64,000 bases of DNA, from positions 126,140,027 through 126,204,026 of the forward strand of contig OY757023.1 of assembly GCA_963580285.1 (NCBI GenBank), read 5' to 3'. This document shows positions 44,601 to 54,252 of this stretch, piece after piece (position 1 is the first letter of the stretch; the number at the start of each line of letters is the position of its first letter). The stretch is from Lucinisca nassula. Its lineage: Eukaryota > Mollusca > Bivalvia > Lucinida > Lucinidae. The translations under genes and the position numbers were made by a program. The notes under the pieces were generated by a model. The model ran no database searches. It was not told the origin of the DNA and saw only the letters and a program-made list of their open reading frames with translations.

Positions 44601-44917
44601 AATCTAGTTTAATCATATTTTTTTTGCATATAATAGCAAGCAACGGGGTTGGGCCACAAGTTCTCACAACATTAGTTACGGCCCTTCCCCTTCAATTATA
44701 CACACAAATCTATTATGCACATGGTAATGGCTAAATATAATACAGCATTTTGAAATAAATAAATGAAATAAATAAATGAAAAACAAAATGAAGTAAATAA
44801 ATAAAACAATTGACCATGTCGGGAAACTCTGTAAGTCAAGGCAGCCACTTTTAACAAGTAAATAATAGACAGATACACGATCTGTCAACTGAGATGCATG
44901 TTCATACATGTAATATT

Positions 44918-45122
44918 TTAAGAATTATTGAAACGTTTAGTATCTTTGATAAATTTTTGGACAGCACCGAAAAGATTTAAATTATCCTGATCATTCAAGA
45001 AAGGATCTCCAAATAAAATTTTGTTCAAAAACAGAGGGGGAAAAGATCTGGTAGTCTGGAACAAAGTAACACGTTCTGTGAGGAAATTGGGACATCTAAA
45101 AAAGATGTGTTCAGCGTCTTCG
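44918..45122 (-). pseudogene. LINE ORF2 C-terminus, downstream part
   Basis: Minus-strand frame from 45122 to stop TAA at 44918-44920. It begins EDAEHIFFRCPNFL (the zinc-knuckle-like motif), continues TTRSFPPLFLNKILFGDPFL and closes with FGAVQKFIKDTKRFNNS. The frame is intact here. It is the direct continuation of the piece at 45898-46300; the two are separated only by the hammerhead array. The N-terminal Cys of the motif lies in the upstream piece (CSFSEII). Confidence 0.87.
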
Positions 45123-45248
45123 CTACAGCTGGTGTGTGGGAATGTGTGGCGGCGGTAAAACGTCTCCCTGCCCTACATCATAGTGTAGATTATATTTTCT
45201 TGTCCTTTGGGATCATTGATTCCATTGTGGAATTTTGAAAATATCTGA

Positions 45249-45294
45249 GGGTCACTGATGAGGCCTAATTGGCCGAAACTAGCTAGTCTGACCC
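45249..45294 (+). ncRNA. Hammerhead ribozyme 1, complete
   Basis: Stem I GGGTCA (45249-45254) pairs perfectly with TGACCC (45289-45294). Core CTGATGA is at 45255-45261. Stem II is GGCC/GGCC with loop TAATT. GAAA is at 45275-45278. Stem III is the self-complementary ACTAGCTAGT, and the cleavage triplet GTC ends at 45288. All conserved core bases are present. Stem III has almost no loop, a form expected to work better as a dimer. Confidence 0.92.
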
Positions 45295-45509
45295 AGAAAA
45301 AATGACCACTCCATATTTTTCACTTCTGTGGTGTATTCCTTGCTTCCAAATGATAACCCTTTTATAGAACATATTTAACTTCACTACCGCTGGTGTGTGG
45401 GAATGTGTGGCGGCGGTAAAACGTCTCCCTGCCCTACATCATAGTGCAGATTATATTTTCTTGTCCTTTGGGATCATTGATTCCATTGTGGAATTTTGAA
45501 AATATCTGA

Positions 45510-45555
45510 GGGTCACAGATGAGGCCTAATTGGCCGCAACTAGCTAGTCTGGCCC
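45510..45555 (+). ncRNA. Hammerhead ribozyme 2, core mutated
   Basis: Same fold as copy 1 but the core reads CAGATGA instead of CTGATGA, and GCAA instead of GAAA. Both changes hit bases known to be essential, so this copy should not cleave. Confidence 0.88.
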
Positions 45556-45772
45556 AGAAAAAAAATGACCACTCCATATTTTTCACTTCTGTGGTGTATT
45601 CCTTGCTTCCAAATGATAACCCTTTTATAGAACATATTTAACTTCACTACAGCTGGTGTGTGGGAATGTGTGGCGGCGGTAAAACGTCTCTCTGCCCTAC
45701 ATCATAGTGTAGATTATATTTTCTTGTCCTTTGGGATCATTGATTCCATTGTGGAATTTTTAAAATATCTGA

Positions 45773-45818
45773 GGGTCACTGATGAGGCCTTATTGGCCGA
45801 AACTAGCTAGTCTGGCCC
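45773..45818 (+). ncRNA. Hammerhead ribozyme 3, complete
   Basis: Core CTGATGA (45779-45785) and GAAA (45799-45802) intact. Stem II GGCC/GGCC has loop TTATT. Stem III ends in GTC (45812). Stem I is GGGTCA with TGGCCC, including one G-U wobble. Confidence 0.9.
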
Positions 45819-45897
45819 AGAAAAAATGACCACTCCATATTTTTCACTTGTGTGGTGTATTCCTTGCTTCCAAATGATAACCCTTTTATAGAACATA

Positions 45898-46300
45898 TTC
45901 GATAATTTCTGAAAAACTGCAGTATTGCGAAAGACAAATATGATTAAAATATAAGACTCCTTTGAAACTGCTACATTTGTTCCTTATCCTTGCATGTATA
46001 ACAGAGACGAACCATTCTCCACTGGTATAATAAACAGGAATTTTATGAATTCGAGGGGAACTATTTTTCAATGTTGTTTAAAGGCTGATATACTTCCTGC
46101 TGCACGAACATCGTTATCAAGAGAGTTCCATAAGGAGATAGAAGAGGGTATACAGGGCCGTTTAGAAATTTCTGTGCGGGTATATGGAACTGTGATATTG
46201 CTGCTGTTTCTCAGAGGATAGTTTTTTTTTACTTCTCTAACTAGCGGAGGAATAAGATCAGTTATATATGGGGGAATTTTTACACGTAGACTGACTGAAT
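45898..46300 (-). pseudogene. LINE ORF2 C-terminal region, upstream part
   Basis: Minus-strand frames. From about 46300 to 46070: ITDLIPPLVREVKKNYPLRN, YTRTEISKRPCIPSSISLWN and AFKQH, the region after the LINE reverse transcriptase. A single-base deletion near 46070 shifts the frame, which continues as LKNSSPRIHKIPVYYTSGE, then FNHICLSQYCSFSEIIE to the hammerhead insertion. A SINE-1 fragment lies upstream. Typical of CR1/Jockey-like LINE relics. Confidence 0.85.
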
Positions 46301-46307
46301 CTGACGG

Positions 46308-46490
46308 CACACGAGTACTGGTAAACCGCTTTAAGAATCTAAGCGAGTCGGACCGTCCATGCTTATAAATCACATTGGTTTCATCGGGAGACAGGGCTTG
46401 AGATGTCATTTCATCTCAATGTCGGGTAAAAGTCCCACAAAATTGGAAGCAACGTTAAACATCATATCAAATAAATCAAACAATAAAAAA
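46308..46490 (+). mobile_element. SINE-1, 3' part
   Basis: Begins at CACACGAGTACTGGTAAACC and runs through CGTCCATGCTTATAAATC to the tail ATATCAAATAAATCAAACAA. Part of the 3' module is deleted (AACGTTAAACATC). Confidence 0.82.
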
Positions 46491-46526
46491 ACATGTTATA
46501 TTGACAAAACTGGGAATTACAAGGAT

Positions 46527-46528
46527 TT

Positions 46529-46607
<79 letters not shown>

Positions 46608-46610
46608 TTT
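46527..46610. repeat. (ATTT)n microsatellite
   Basis: About 20 tetranucleotide units. The long open frame here is only this repeat. Confidence 0.98.
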
Positions 46611-46739
46611 GATGGTTACATACAGACATGTTGTACATATATATGTACCACGAGGCCTATTTTAGTCCTTTCCAAGTGGTACTCTTTAGGTCAGTAAACA
46701 AGGGCATGCATTATTTTCCTCTTTTTATTTGATTTTATG

Positions 46740-47060
46740 CTGTTTCATTTTATTTTATTTCATTTTGTTCTGCTTAAATACATAGATAGCGAGCACCTAC
46801 AATCTATGTTTTGAACAACAATTTTTTAATGTTAAAGAATCAAGAAAAATGCCAAAAATCTGAAATAAAAGCTAGTTCTACAGATATATTAAAAACACCA
46901 TTGTTACAATAGCACAGGGACCTATTATCATGCTGAGAATCACTACTGCTCTGATAAGATGCACAGGCTGAACATAGATTGTGGATGCTCTTTAGAACCG
47001 CCTTCAGGAGGCGATTCTAAAGAGCACCCACAATCTATATTTTGAACAAAACTAATGAAA
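46740..47060. mobile_element. M1 MITE cores, two pieces
   Basis: First piece at about 46780-46815 (ATAGCGAGCACCTACAATCT). Second is a good hairpin at 46975-47036 with GATTGTGGATGCTCTTTAGA and its complement around CCTTCAGGAGG. Confidence 0.75.
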
Positions 47061-47577
47061 ATGCCAAATTCACATCTTATTCTTCTGTATACATGAATTG
47101 TTACATCTCTGCTCTGAGTAGATCCGCAGACTGGTTTATATTTTCTCTGAGGACACGTGTGCAAAGACACGGTTTAGTTTTTGGGAGAAAATAAATTCCA
47201 TGAACCGGAGTCTTTTTTTATTATTATTTGTTATAATGTTCCTTTCAGGAGCATTGCGTTGATACCTAGCCCATCATTATCCATTCAGATGCCATCTGAA
47301 AATGTCGCCTGTTTATGTCGTCTGCAAGTTGTAACATCTTGCAAATTTTGCATATAGATAGTGTAGTCCCCTGATCTGGGCCCATAATGTTTGCCAGGAA
47401 GACTCTCAGACAACAAAGCAGACGACAATAATTATTGCTGTGTCGACCTATTGTGGGCAAATCGGATCTTTTATGAAATGGACCTTAATATCAACTGAAG
47501 TCAATATTGACAACTGGACGAACGGACTCACTCACTCACGAACGAATGTACGGAAACTTGGATATAATATAGCACCT
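47061..47577. other. No gene seen
   Basis: Unassigned sequence with no clear repeats or domain-bearing frames. Confidence 0.4.
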
Positions 47578-47880
47578 CTAAGCCTGCCCAGGCAAAGCGG
47601 TGCGAGTCGGGCCGACTCGCACCGCTTTTCCTGGGCAGGTTTAGATCCTCTTAGTGGGTTACGAGTACTCGTGTGCTTATAAAGCCTATTGGTTTCATTG
47701 GGCGGCAGGGATTGAGATGTCATTTCATCTCAGTGTCGGGTAAAATAGAAGTAAAACAAAGATCAGCAATCGATACAATTAACTTACTCCACAAAGTCCC
47801 ACAAAATTGGAAGCAACGTCTCCAAAATTACCTTTACAGTGTTGACGGGGACATTAAACCTCAAATCAAACAAACAAAAC
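47578..47880 (+). mobile_element. SINE-1 with internal inversion and insertion
   Basis: TAAGCCTGCCCAGGCAAAGC is followed by its reversed counterpart, so GGTGCGAGTCGGG meets CCGACTCGCACC to form a hairpin. The segment up to 47677 is inverted relative to other copies. Normal order resumes at TTATAAAGCCTATTGG. A 45-bp insert separates GTCGGGTAAAA from AAAGTCCCACAAAATTGG. Confidence 0.8.
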
Positions 47881-47984
47881 AAACAAAAATCAGAGTCCGG
47901 CTTTTTTCAAAGCCTCGTCAGTGATCTAAGCATAAACCATACAATAGTTTGTCACAATTGTACTTTGCTGAAAACACACTGTTT

Positions 47985-48085
47985 GTTTGGTTTGGACTGA
48001 AACGGCCCAGTCAACACTATTTAGGTAATATCGAGCCGGTCAATTTACCTATCTTATCTTCTCCTGGGCAGGCTTCATAGCCTAC
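47985..48085 (-). mobile_element. SINE-B fragment
   Basis: CCCAGTCAACACTATTTAGG, TATCGAGCCGGTCAATTTAC and TCCTGGGCAGGCTTCATAGC only. Confidence 0.7.
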
Positions 48086-48092
48086 CAGTTTT

Positions 48093-48400
48093 TAATGAAG
48101 AAGGTTCGAGAATCGCTGATCATCCATATAGCTCAAGGCGAAGACTGTGATCAGACTGCGCGGCCGCGCAGTCTGATCAGTGTCTTCTCTGTGCGCAAAC
48201 ACTGAAAAACCGATGTTTGTTGGTCGAAATTCAATTATACCAATTAGTAATCAGTCATCTTAATTGGCCGCTGGATACATTTCTGCGCGCATTGTTTGTA
48301 ATCGTTTGTTTGTCTCATCGTAGAATCTTTTCACACCTTGAAAAAAAAACTTCTTTAATCTTTTGTGGTACTTGTTCTTTAATCATGATCAGAAAACAAA
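48093..48400. repeat. Duplication C, copy 2, with P2 palindrome
   Basis: Collinear with 41050-41360. The palindrome at 48140-48187 is stronger here: a perfect 30-bp core (48149-48178) centred on GCGGCCGC, extended to 24-bp half-arms with two mismatches (GAAGAC ... GTCTTC). Confidence 0.8.
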
Positions 48401-48529
48401 ATACAATTAACGTAATAATACCGTCACCCAAATAGTTTATACTAATTTGTTTTAGTTCGATTGCGATGAAAGCTTCAAGCTCATTGAATCGCTGGGTGTT
48501 TTCACGCGCTTGAATCCCAGAACATGACA

Positions 48530-48785
48530 GGGGTTTAACGCCCCCGTCAACACAATTTAGGTCGCTTCCAATTTTGTGGGACTTTTACTTGACATTGAGA
48601 TGAAATGACATCTCAAGCCCTGCCCCTCAATGGAACCAAAAGAGTTTACTTGCATTCCGGACGGTCCGACTCGCACCACTTTGCCTGGGCAGGCTTAGAC
48701 CTTAGACCTAAGGCGGTTTACCAGTACTCATGTGCGGTCGGTTTCAGGTCTGGATGGAAGCACCATGCAGCCCAACATTGAAAAC
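48530..48785 (-). mobile_element. SINE-1, 5' end missing
   Basis: GTTTAACGCCCCCGTCAACA to GCACCATGCAGCCCAACATTG. The TTTGGAGACG piece is deleted and the GGGCGGGG head is replaced by the start of SINE-B. Confidence 0.8.
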
Positions 48786-48794
48786 AGCGCATGC

Positions 48795-49010
48795 TCAGGA
48801 GTTTAACTGCCCAGTCAACATTATTTAGGTCATATCGAGCCTGCCAGTTTACCTATCAACATTTTTCCTGAGCAGTCTTATAACTAAGCGGTTTACATGT
48901 ACAGTGCATATTCTTTCACCAGAAACAGTGACAACTGCCCTTCTTGAATCAGTGGACAGGAGAGAATGACCTTAGAAAAGATTTCATGATCAAACTCCAC
49001 GATGGGCCGC
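48795..49010 (-). mobile_element. SINE-B fragment
   Basis: TTTAACTGCCCAGTCAACAT, CAGAAACAGTGACAACTGCC, AAAGATTTCATGATCAAACT. Part of the duplicated block. Confidence 0.8.
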
Positions 49011-49672
49011 ATATTAAATGAGCAAGTTATCTCACGACATCGTTATTCTTGACAACTGGGCCCTTACTGCCTTTTGCAGATCTTTACCCATTGTATACTT
49101 TGCTATATGAGCAATACATACATGTATCGGACAAGTCCATTTGTCATATAAGCGGTGGTAGGTTTGTTTTTTATTTTCATTTTTTTTAATTCTATTTTTG
49201 ACGGAAAATTCTGCTACGAGAAGCAAATAGTGCAGGCCCTGATCTGGACCTGCACTGTTTGTCTAGGTACCCCTTTAGGGGTTTCCCGCCTGCAATGGGT
49301 TAACCATCTCAGAAAGGCTCGAGCTTACAACGATGAAAGACCTTATAGAGTTTTGGTACAGCGCTTATAAGCTACTAAAAGGATTGGATTGTATGAGGGG
49401 CAAGCGTAAAATAGGATTCATTCTTGGTCCCTAATGCCTCTTTCCGTTTTGGGGTCGATGGTTGGTCAATCGACAAAAAATTACTAAACACAGGTAGCTT
49501 TTCGGTGCTGATGTCCACTTGACTATCACTGATTTAAATGAAATCTAGGTAACGGTTATTTATAGAAAACAGCCACGGTATTCTTATCGCTGTGAGGTCA
49601 GAGTGTTGCGTAAGAAGGTTATCTATAGAATCTGGACTGGAATCGTGTGTTGAGTTTGGAAATTAGTGTTTT

Positions 49673-49805
49673 GTTTTGTTTGTTGATTTGAGGTTTAACA
49701 TCCACGTCAACACTATTTAGGTCAGTTGGGATGTTGCTTCCAAGTTTGTGGGACTTTTACTCGACACCGAGATGAAATGACATCACAAGCCCTGCCGTAC
49801 AGTGA
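49673..49805 (-). mobile_element. SINE-1, 3' half
   Basis: Same truncated copy as 15909-16070, broken at CAGTGAAACCAAATAAAT. Confidence 0.85.
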
Positions 49806-49809
49806 AACC

Positions 49810-49931
<122 letters not shown>

Positions 49932-49990
49932 AAATAATTTTATTTTCGGACACAAATTCTGCTATTTCTTTTTTTTTTTTTTTTTTTTTT

Positions 49991-50148
49991 TCTTAAACAT
50001 AGATTGCAGAACTCGTAAGAACCGAGAACCCACAATGTATGTTTTGAGTAGAAATAAGGAAAATAATGTATACCCCTGTAAACCTCAGTTTTACCATATG
50101 AAAGTGGGATTTAAGGGGGTCAAAATTACATAGGCGTGTTTCGCGATG
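49991..50148. mobile_element. M1 MITE, right part
   Basis: TTCTTAAACATAGATTGCAG, a truncated core, then CCTCAGTTTTACCATATGAA and the intact end TAGGCGTGTTTCGCGATG, which the duplicate at 16129 lacks. Confidence 0.82.
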
Positions 50149-50624
50149 ACCTGTCCAAATCAGCAAGTCAGCATTGCACACTCTATAATTTTCGTTTCTG
50201 TAGTGCAAGGACTACCTTTTAAGGCGTTAGAATTATCCTCAGCTGGTGTTAACTGATAAGGGAAATCGGAAGCAGTGTCTTTAAAATGACCTAAATGGTG
50301 TTGACGGGGACGTTAAAACAGACCACAAACAAACACTAAAATTATTCTACGAGTATACTATACTGATAGTTTAAAAGCTGCTTTCAGGAATGGACATTTT
50401 ATCCGTTTGCGTGGTGGTTCATTAAGAAAAAAACTATCCTAGTTGTCTATGAATACAATATTCTTTGATGACGATGCCCACGGGACAGATGACGTTCCAA
50501 GAGGTCATATCAATGTCCATATAACGACGTTCCTGCAATACAATATCCACATCGATGCATCTGTAATCGTGTGACAGCATGGATGTTTGTCAATATCTAT
50601 CCATACAGTGCCTGGACCAGATTT
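50149..50624. other. No gene seen; SINE-1 tail fragment
   Basis: A SINE-1 3' module on plus at about 50275-50332 (GGTGTTGACGGGGACGTTAA). Otherwise unassigned. Confidence 0.45.
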
Positions 50625-50946
50625 TGTTTGTTTGTTTGTATTGGAGTTGGAGTTTAACGGCCTAGTCAATACTAGTTTAGGTTATTTTTGAACCGGTCAG
50701 TTTACCTATCAACATTTTTTTCTGGACAGGCTTATACGCAAGCGGTTAACCAGTACAGTGCACATTCGTTCGCCAGAAACTGACAACTGCCCTTCTTGAA
50801 TCAGCGGAGGGGAGAGAATGAGAGGAGATAATGACCGTAGAAAAGATTTCAGGATCAATCTCTACGAAAGAATGTCGCAGACCCCGGCAGGAACCGAACC
50901 CGCGTCCTCCTTATCACCAGTCAGACGCGCATCCGACTGAGCTACC
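50625..50946 (-). mobile_element. SINE-B, full length with tRNA-like head
   Basis: Sense on minus. Head at 50885-50946 reads GCGGTAGCTCAGTCGGATGC (box A TAGCTCAGTCGG), with box B GGGTTCGGTTCC. The body holds GAAATCTTTTCTACGGTCAT, GGGCAGTTGTCAGTTTCTGG, GTGCACTGTACTGGTTAACC and CGGTTCAAAAATAACC. The 3' module is TATTGACTAGGCCGTTAAAC and the tail is (CAAA)n. It defines the family and shows a tRNA-derived Pol III promoter. Confidence 0.9.
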
Positions 50947-50950
50947 GCAC

Positions 50951-51003
50951 ACGGGGTATTCGACTACCTGGAACGCAGACGGATACCAAAAACGCCGACG
51001 AAA
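50951..51003. repeat. 52-bp word repeated in inverted orientation at 59772-59828
   Basis: GGGGTATTCGACTACCTGGA then ACGCAGACGGATACCAAAAA. The reverse complement at 59772-59828 differs by only a few bases. Confidence 0.85.
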
Positions 51004-51644
51004 AAAAAAAACAACAAACATTCGTGGTGAGTTTAACAAATCGCATTTTACGGGCATATATTAAATAGATGCCCACAGATGTTGATAGCAATCTGTTTCG
51101 CAGTGTCTCGGAATACTTTCCACGAACTGTGGATGCAAATCCTTCTGTCAATGACGAATTATGACCTATTTTATTCGGCCAAATATAGATGCTTGATGCA
51201 AGTCGACAGTTTTTTTAGTTTTACAGCAATAATTCGTATATAATTTCCAATGTTTCCTGAATAGCATAAAATACTAATGTATTGAGTACCTGCCATGCGT
51301 TATTAGAATTAGCAAAAAGCAGGATTTTAGAATTATAGATGTGGATTTCTTGATGAGGGTGTTCGAATAAGGATACCAATGACGACCCGCACAGATACCA
51401 CGCAATGCAGACGGCACAAAGTTATGGTTACCATTGACGTGGAAACCACAAGCGTGGAAAAATAAAAAAAGAGTAAAATACATTCTGTTTTCGTTTAATT
51501 GGAAAGTTAATCTAGACACTGAGTCTTACCACAGTGTACCTCGACCAAAGAGGGTATTCTCGATGTAGAAGGGAAGGCAATGACCAGGAATCGATACGAT
51601 TGCCTTTCGCTTTTCGCCAAAAGACACCTACGTGACGGTTTGTC
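51004..51644. other. No gene seen
   Basis: Unassigned AT-rich sequence; no domain or repeat recognised. Confidence 0.4.
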
Positions 51645-52261
51645 TTAACCCTCTAATGCCCGGTGTATCATATATGATACATGTTTTTTCAAAAGCTAGT
51701 ACTTGATATTATGTATGCATTTTGACTAACTTTCCTTTGTTTTTATTCATTTAGTTTGGAAATATTAATAAAAGGTTCATATTCTTAGCCTAGCTTTACG
51801 TTATGTGACGTTAATTTTCTTTTCAATATGGCGGCTTCCATGTGTCACTAGGTTCCTGTTATAGAGGTCATAACATCCGGGTGGAATCTGCATGAACTTG
51901 TGTGTATGATATGCAAATTACATCTGGTAATAAGAATTAAAGCTTGAAAAATATAAATAGATGTATATAAACTCTGCAAATTTCTTGGTTAGTGTACTCT
52001 GTGCTTGTAAGTTTCCATGTATCATATATGATACATCGGGCATTAAATCTACAGTATCATATATGTATCATATATGATACACGAGAATTAAAATTTAGAA
52101 GACAACTGTGTCTTGTTAATACTACATCTATCACCATCTTTTATTTTATCTAATATTATTCATATGAAATTAAGACACCTCATACATTATATTTCGATAC
52201 TTGCAGTTAAACATGCGCATGCTGCCGTTTGTTTTGTGTATCATATATGATACATTGGCCA

Positions 52262-52352
52262 TACATCATGAAAACACACCTAAATAATCTTGAACCCCGA
52301 TAAACCCAACGTTCATGTAGTAAAACTGGGTTTTACCGGCGTATACATCATT
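52262..52352. mobile_element. M1 MITE fragment
   Basis: ACATCATGAAAACACACCTA, ACCCCGATAAACCCAACGTT and TAAAACTGGGTTTTACCGGC. Cut off at the tandem-core element. Confidence 0.7.
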
Positions 52353-52355
52353 TTT

Positions 52356-52960
52356 TATCCCCCGACCAATTAGGTTCGGGGGATATAGCAATCAGACTGG
52401 CACCCATCCGTCCGTGTGTCCGTCCGTATGTCCTTCCGTCCGTTGACAAAACCTGTGGTGGCCTTTACTCCAATACCCTTTGAGATATGATGGTACTTGG
52501 CACAATTGTGCACAAGTTTCAGAAGGTATGTGATGCGCAAGAACCACAACTCTCGGTGCCATGTTTTTTTAGTTATATTCCCTTCCATTATCATAGTATG
52601 ATGACATTGTGATTGCCATATCACCAATATTTATTGTACACAAGATTGAGAAGGTGGGTCATGCGCAAGAACCAAAACTCTCGATGGCATGGTATTTGAG
52701 TTATCTCCCCATACAATATAATACCTTGTGATCACCATATTACCAAATACCCTTTGAGGCATATTGATGGTATTCAGTACAATTGTACACATGAAGTTAA
52801 GCAGGCGTAACATGCACAAGTACAACAACTCTTGTTGTCCTGGTTTTTTTAGTTATCTCCCCTGACAATATAATCTTGTAATGGCCATAACTCAAAAATC
52901 CTTTGAGATATATTGATGGTACTTGGTACAATTGTACACAAGGTTGAGAAGGCCTTGACT
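52356..52960. mobile_element. Tandem-core element TCE-4, truncated
   Basis: Starts with hairpin 52356-52385 (TATCCCCCGACC / GGTTCGGGGGATA) and a GTCCGTCC block. It contains about four units of roughly 140 bp (CCTTTGAGATATATTGATGG, ACTTGGTACAATTGTACACA, CAAGAACCACAACTCT, GAGTTATCTCCCC). It is a relative of TCE-5 at 57691-59110. The far end is missing. Confidence 0.82.
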
Positions 52961-53371
52961 GGTTTGAGTCTCTGCTGGATGCCTATGGACTTTTGCAGGA
53001 AATAATTTGCACCGGCCCAATTTATGAAATTCCATGCTCAATTTTCAGCATTTTAATATTTTTGTTCTTCCCATGTTACATATTACTGTGTTAAAATTGT
53101 TTAAATTAATGTTTGAATTAAATTGTATCAATTGTATTTATCCTATACCCTAATTTAGATAAGGAAAACAACATACAGTAAATGTATCATATATGATACA
53201 TGAAAACTTAATGCCCGATGTATCATATATGATACATGCCATAAAATCACATCCGGGACATAAATCCCTGAAACGTCTTTGATTTTGTGATTATATTCTT
53301 GGCAGGATTCACATATTTCAGTTTGAGAATTTTTTCCGCACTAGAAAGGGGTTTGGGCACTAGAGGGTTAA

Positions 53372-53629
53372 TACCACATGGGGCCATATTCGCGCATATG
53401 ACTTTATATAGCGCACGTGACCCGTAAATTCTTATTAGGTGTCATAAATCTGTGATTTCATAATGTTAGATACTTTTACGATCAAATAGGCACGATTTGT
53501 AAATTTCCTTAGGTATATTAATAGCGTAGTCCCACAAAACAACCACGGACATGAATTCAGTCCTTCTCGCTACCTTTAGTCCACGCAGAGTACTTTTAAA
53601 TTCATTATTTTGACAGATAAATATGAATA
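53372..53629. other. No gene seen
   Basis: Unassigned. The last ~37 bp (TTCATTATTTTGACAGATAA, ATATGA) recur at about 54210-54246. Confidence 0.45.
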
Positions 53630-53981
53630 TACAGTCGAACTTCAATGGCTCGAACACTTTTGGGACCAAGAAAATTTGTTCGAGACCACGGTGGTTCGAG
53701 CCACAGGGGGTTGATCTTGGAGCTAGGGGAGGAGGCCGAATACGGACATATTTTCAGTTTTCTTCAAAATAAATGCATGTTGTGTGTACTCATTAGAATC
53801 GCCTCATCGAGGCGATTCTAGTGAGTTCACAAAACATACATTTTCAAGATCAAATTAGACAATTATACAAACTATATTTATATCTGCAGTTATGGAATTT
53901 TCTTTCTAGGGACTCAAGAAAGAGTTCGACTCGGCCGTAGTAAATGGCCATCAGTGTTTGAGTCATCGAAGTTTCACTGTA
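53630..53981. mobile_element. pogo/Tigger-like MITE
   Basis: 28-bp imperfect terminal inverted repeats: TACAGTCGAACTTCAATGGC at 53630 and the complement of TACAGTGAAACTTCGATGAC at 53954-53981, both bounded by TA. Contains an M1-type core at 53781-53828 (TGTACTCATTAGAATCGCCT with its complement). Fragments of the same ends are seen near 20930 and 22120. The superfamily call rests on the CAGT ends and TA. Confidence 0.65.
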
Positions 53982-54002
53982 CATTAAATTTCAAAACAGA
54001 TC

Positions 54003-54175
54003 TTTTTTTTTTTTTTTTTTTTTTTTTTTTGGTTTTGATTTTACGGCCCTTTTAAGATTATTTCACTCATGTCGAGCCGATCGTTAATCAGAGGTGGGCG
54101 AAAACCGGAGAAAAACGACCTGACCTTCCGTTGCAGAACTTGGCGTCTCACATGTGACCCGAGCCAGGCTCGAAC
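54003..54175 (-). mobile_element. SINE-C with poly-A tail and 12-bp target duplication
   Basis: Sense on minus. Box B-like GTTCGAGCCTGG, GAGACGCCAAGTTCTGCAAC, CCACCTCTGATTAACGATCG, GGGCCGTAAAATCAAAACC, then about 28 A. Flanked by exact TCAAAACAGATC (53991-54002 and 54176-54187). 173 bp. Confidence 0.93.
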
Positions 54176-54252
54176 TCAAAACAGATCGTATTAGAACTGT
54201 ACGAGTTTGTTTCATTATTTTGACAGATAAATATGATTATACATTATTGCAA

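Larger units (their letters stand above)
45123..45897 (+). mobile_element. Three-unit hammerhead array (retrozyme-like retroelement)
   Basis: Three tandem units of 261, 263 and 250 bp starting at 45123, 45384 and 45647 (each begins CTACAGCTGGTGTGTGGG or a one-base variant; the last lacks about 12 bp). Each unit carries one type I hammerhead motif, TTCCATTGTGGAATTTT just before it and GTGTATTCCTTGCTTCCAAA after it. No protein is encoded. The array is flanked by TTCG at 45119-45122 and 45898-45901 and interrupts a LINE frame that resumes in register. Tandem units, type I hammerheads, no coding capacity and a short target duplication match descriptions of metazoan retrozymes, thought to move as circular RNAs using another element's reverse transcriptase. 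The specific family is not one I can name. Confidence 0.88.
51649..53367. mobile_element. piggyBac-like non-autonomous element
   Basis: 1719 bp between TTAA at 51645-51648 and TTAA at 53368-53371. Ends CCCTCTAATGCCC and GGGCACTAGAGGG are inverted repeats with one mismatch. TTAA target duplication plus CCC-starting ends is the piggyBac signature. The palindrome TGTATCATATATGATACA lies inside each end (51664-51681; 53183-53200; 53219-53236) and three more times (about 52018, 52065, 52237), often joined to AATGCCCG. No transposase. It has received an M1 fragment and a tandem-core element. Confidence 0.85.

Noticed and set aside
50885..50946. tRNA gene
   Set aside because: Boxes A and B are present but acceptor-stem pairing was not found and the sequence runs on into a SINE body; treated as a SINE head. 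The same holds for 36115, 36566 and 44170.
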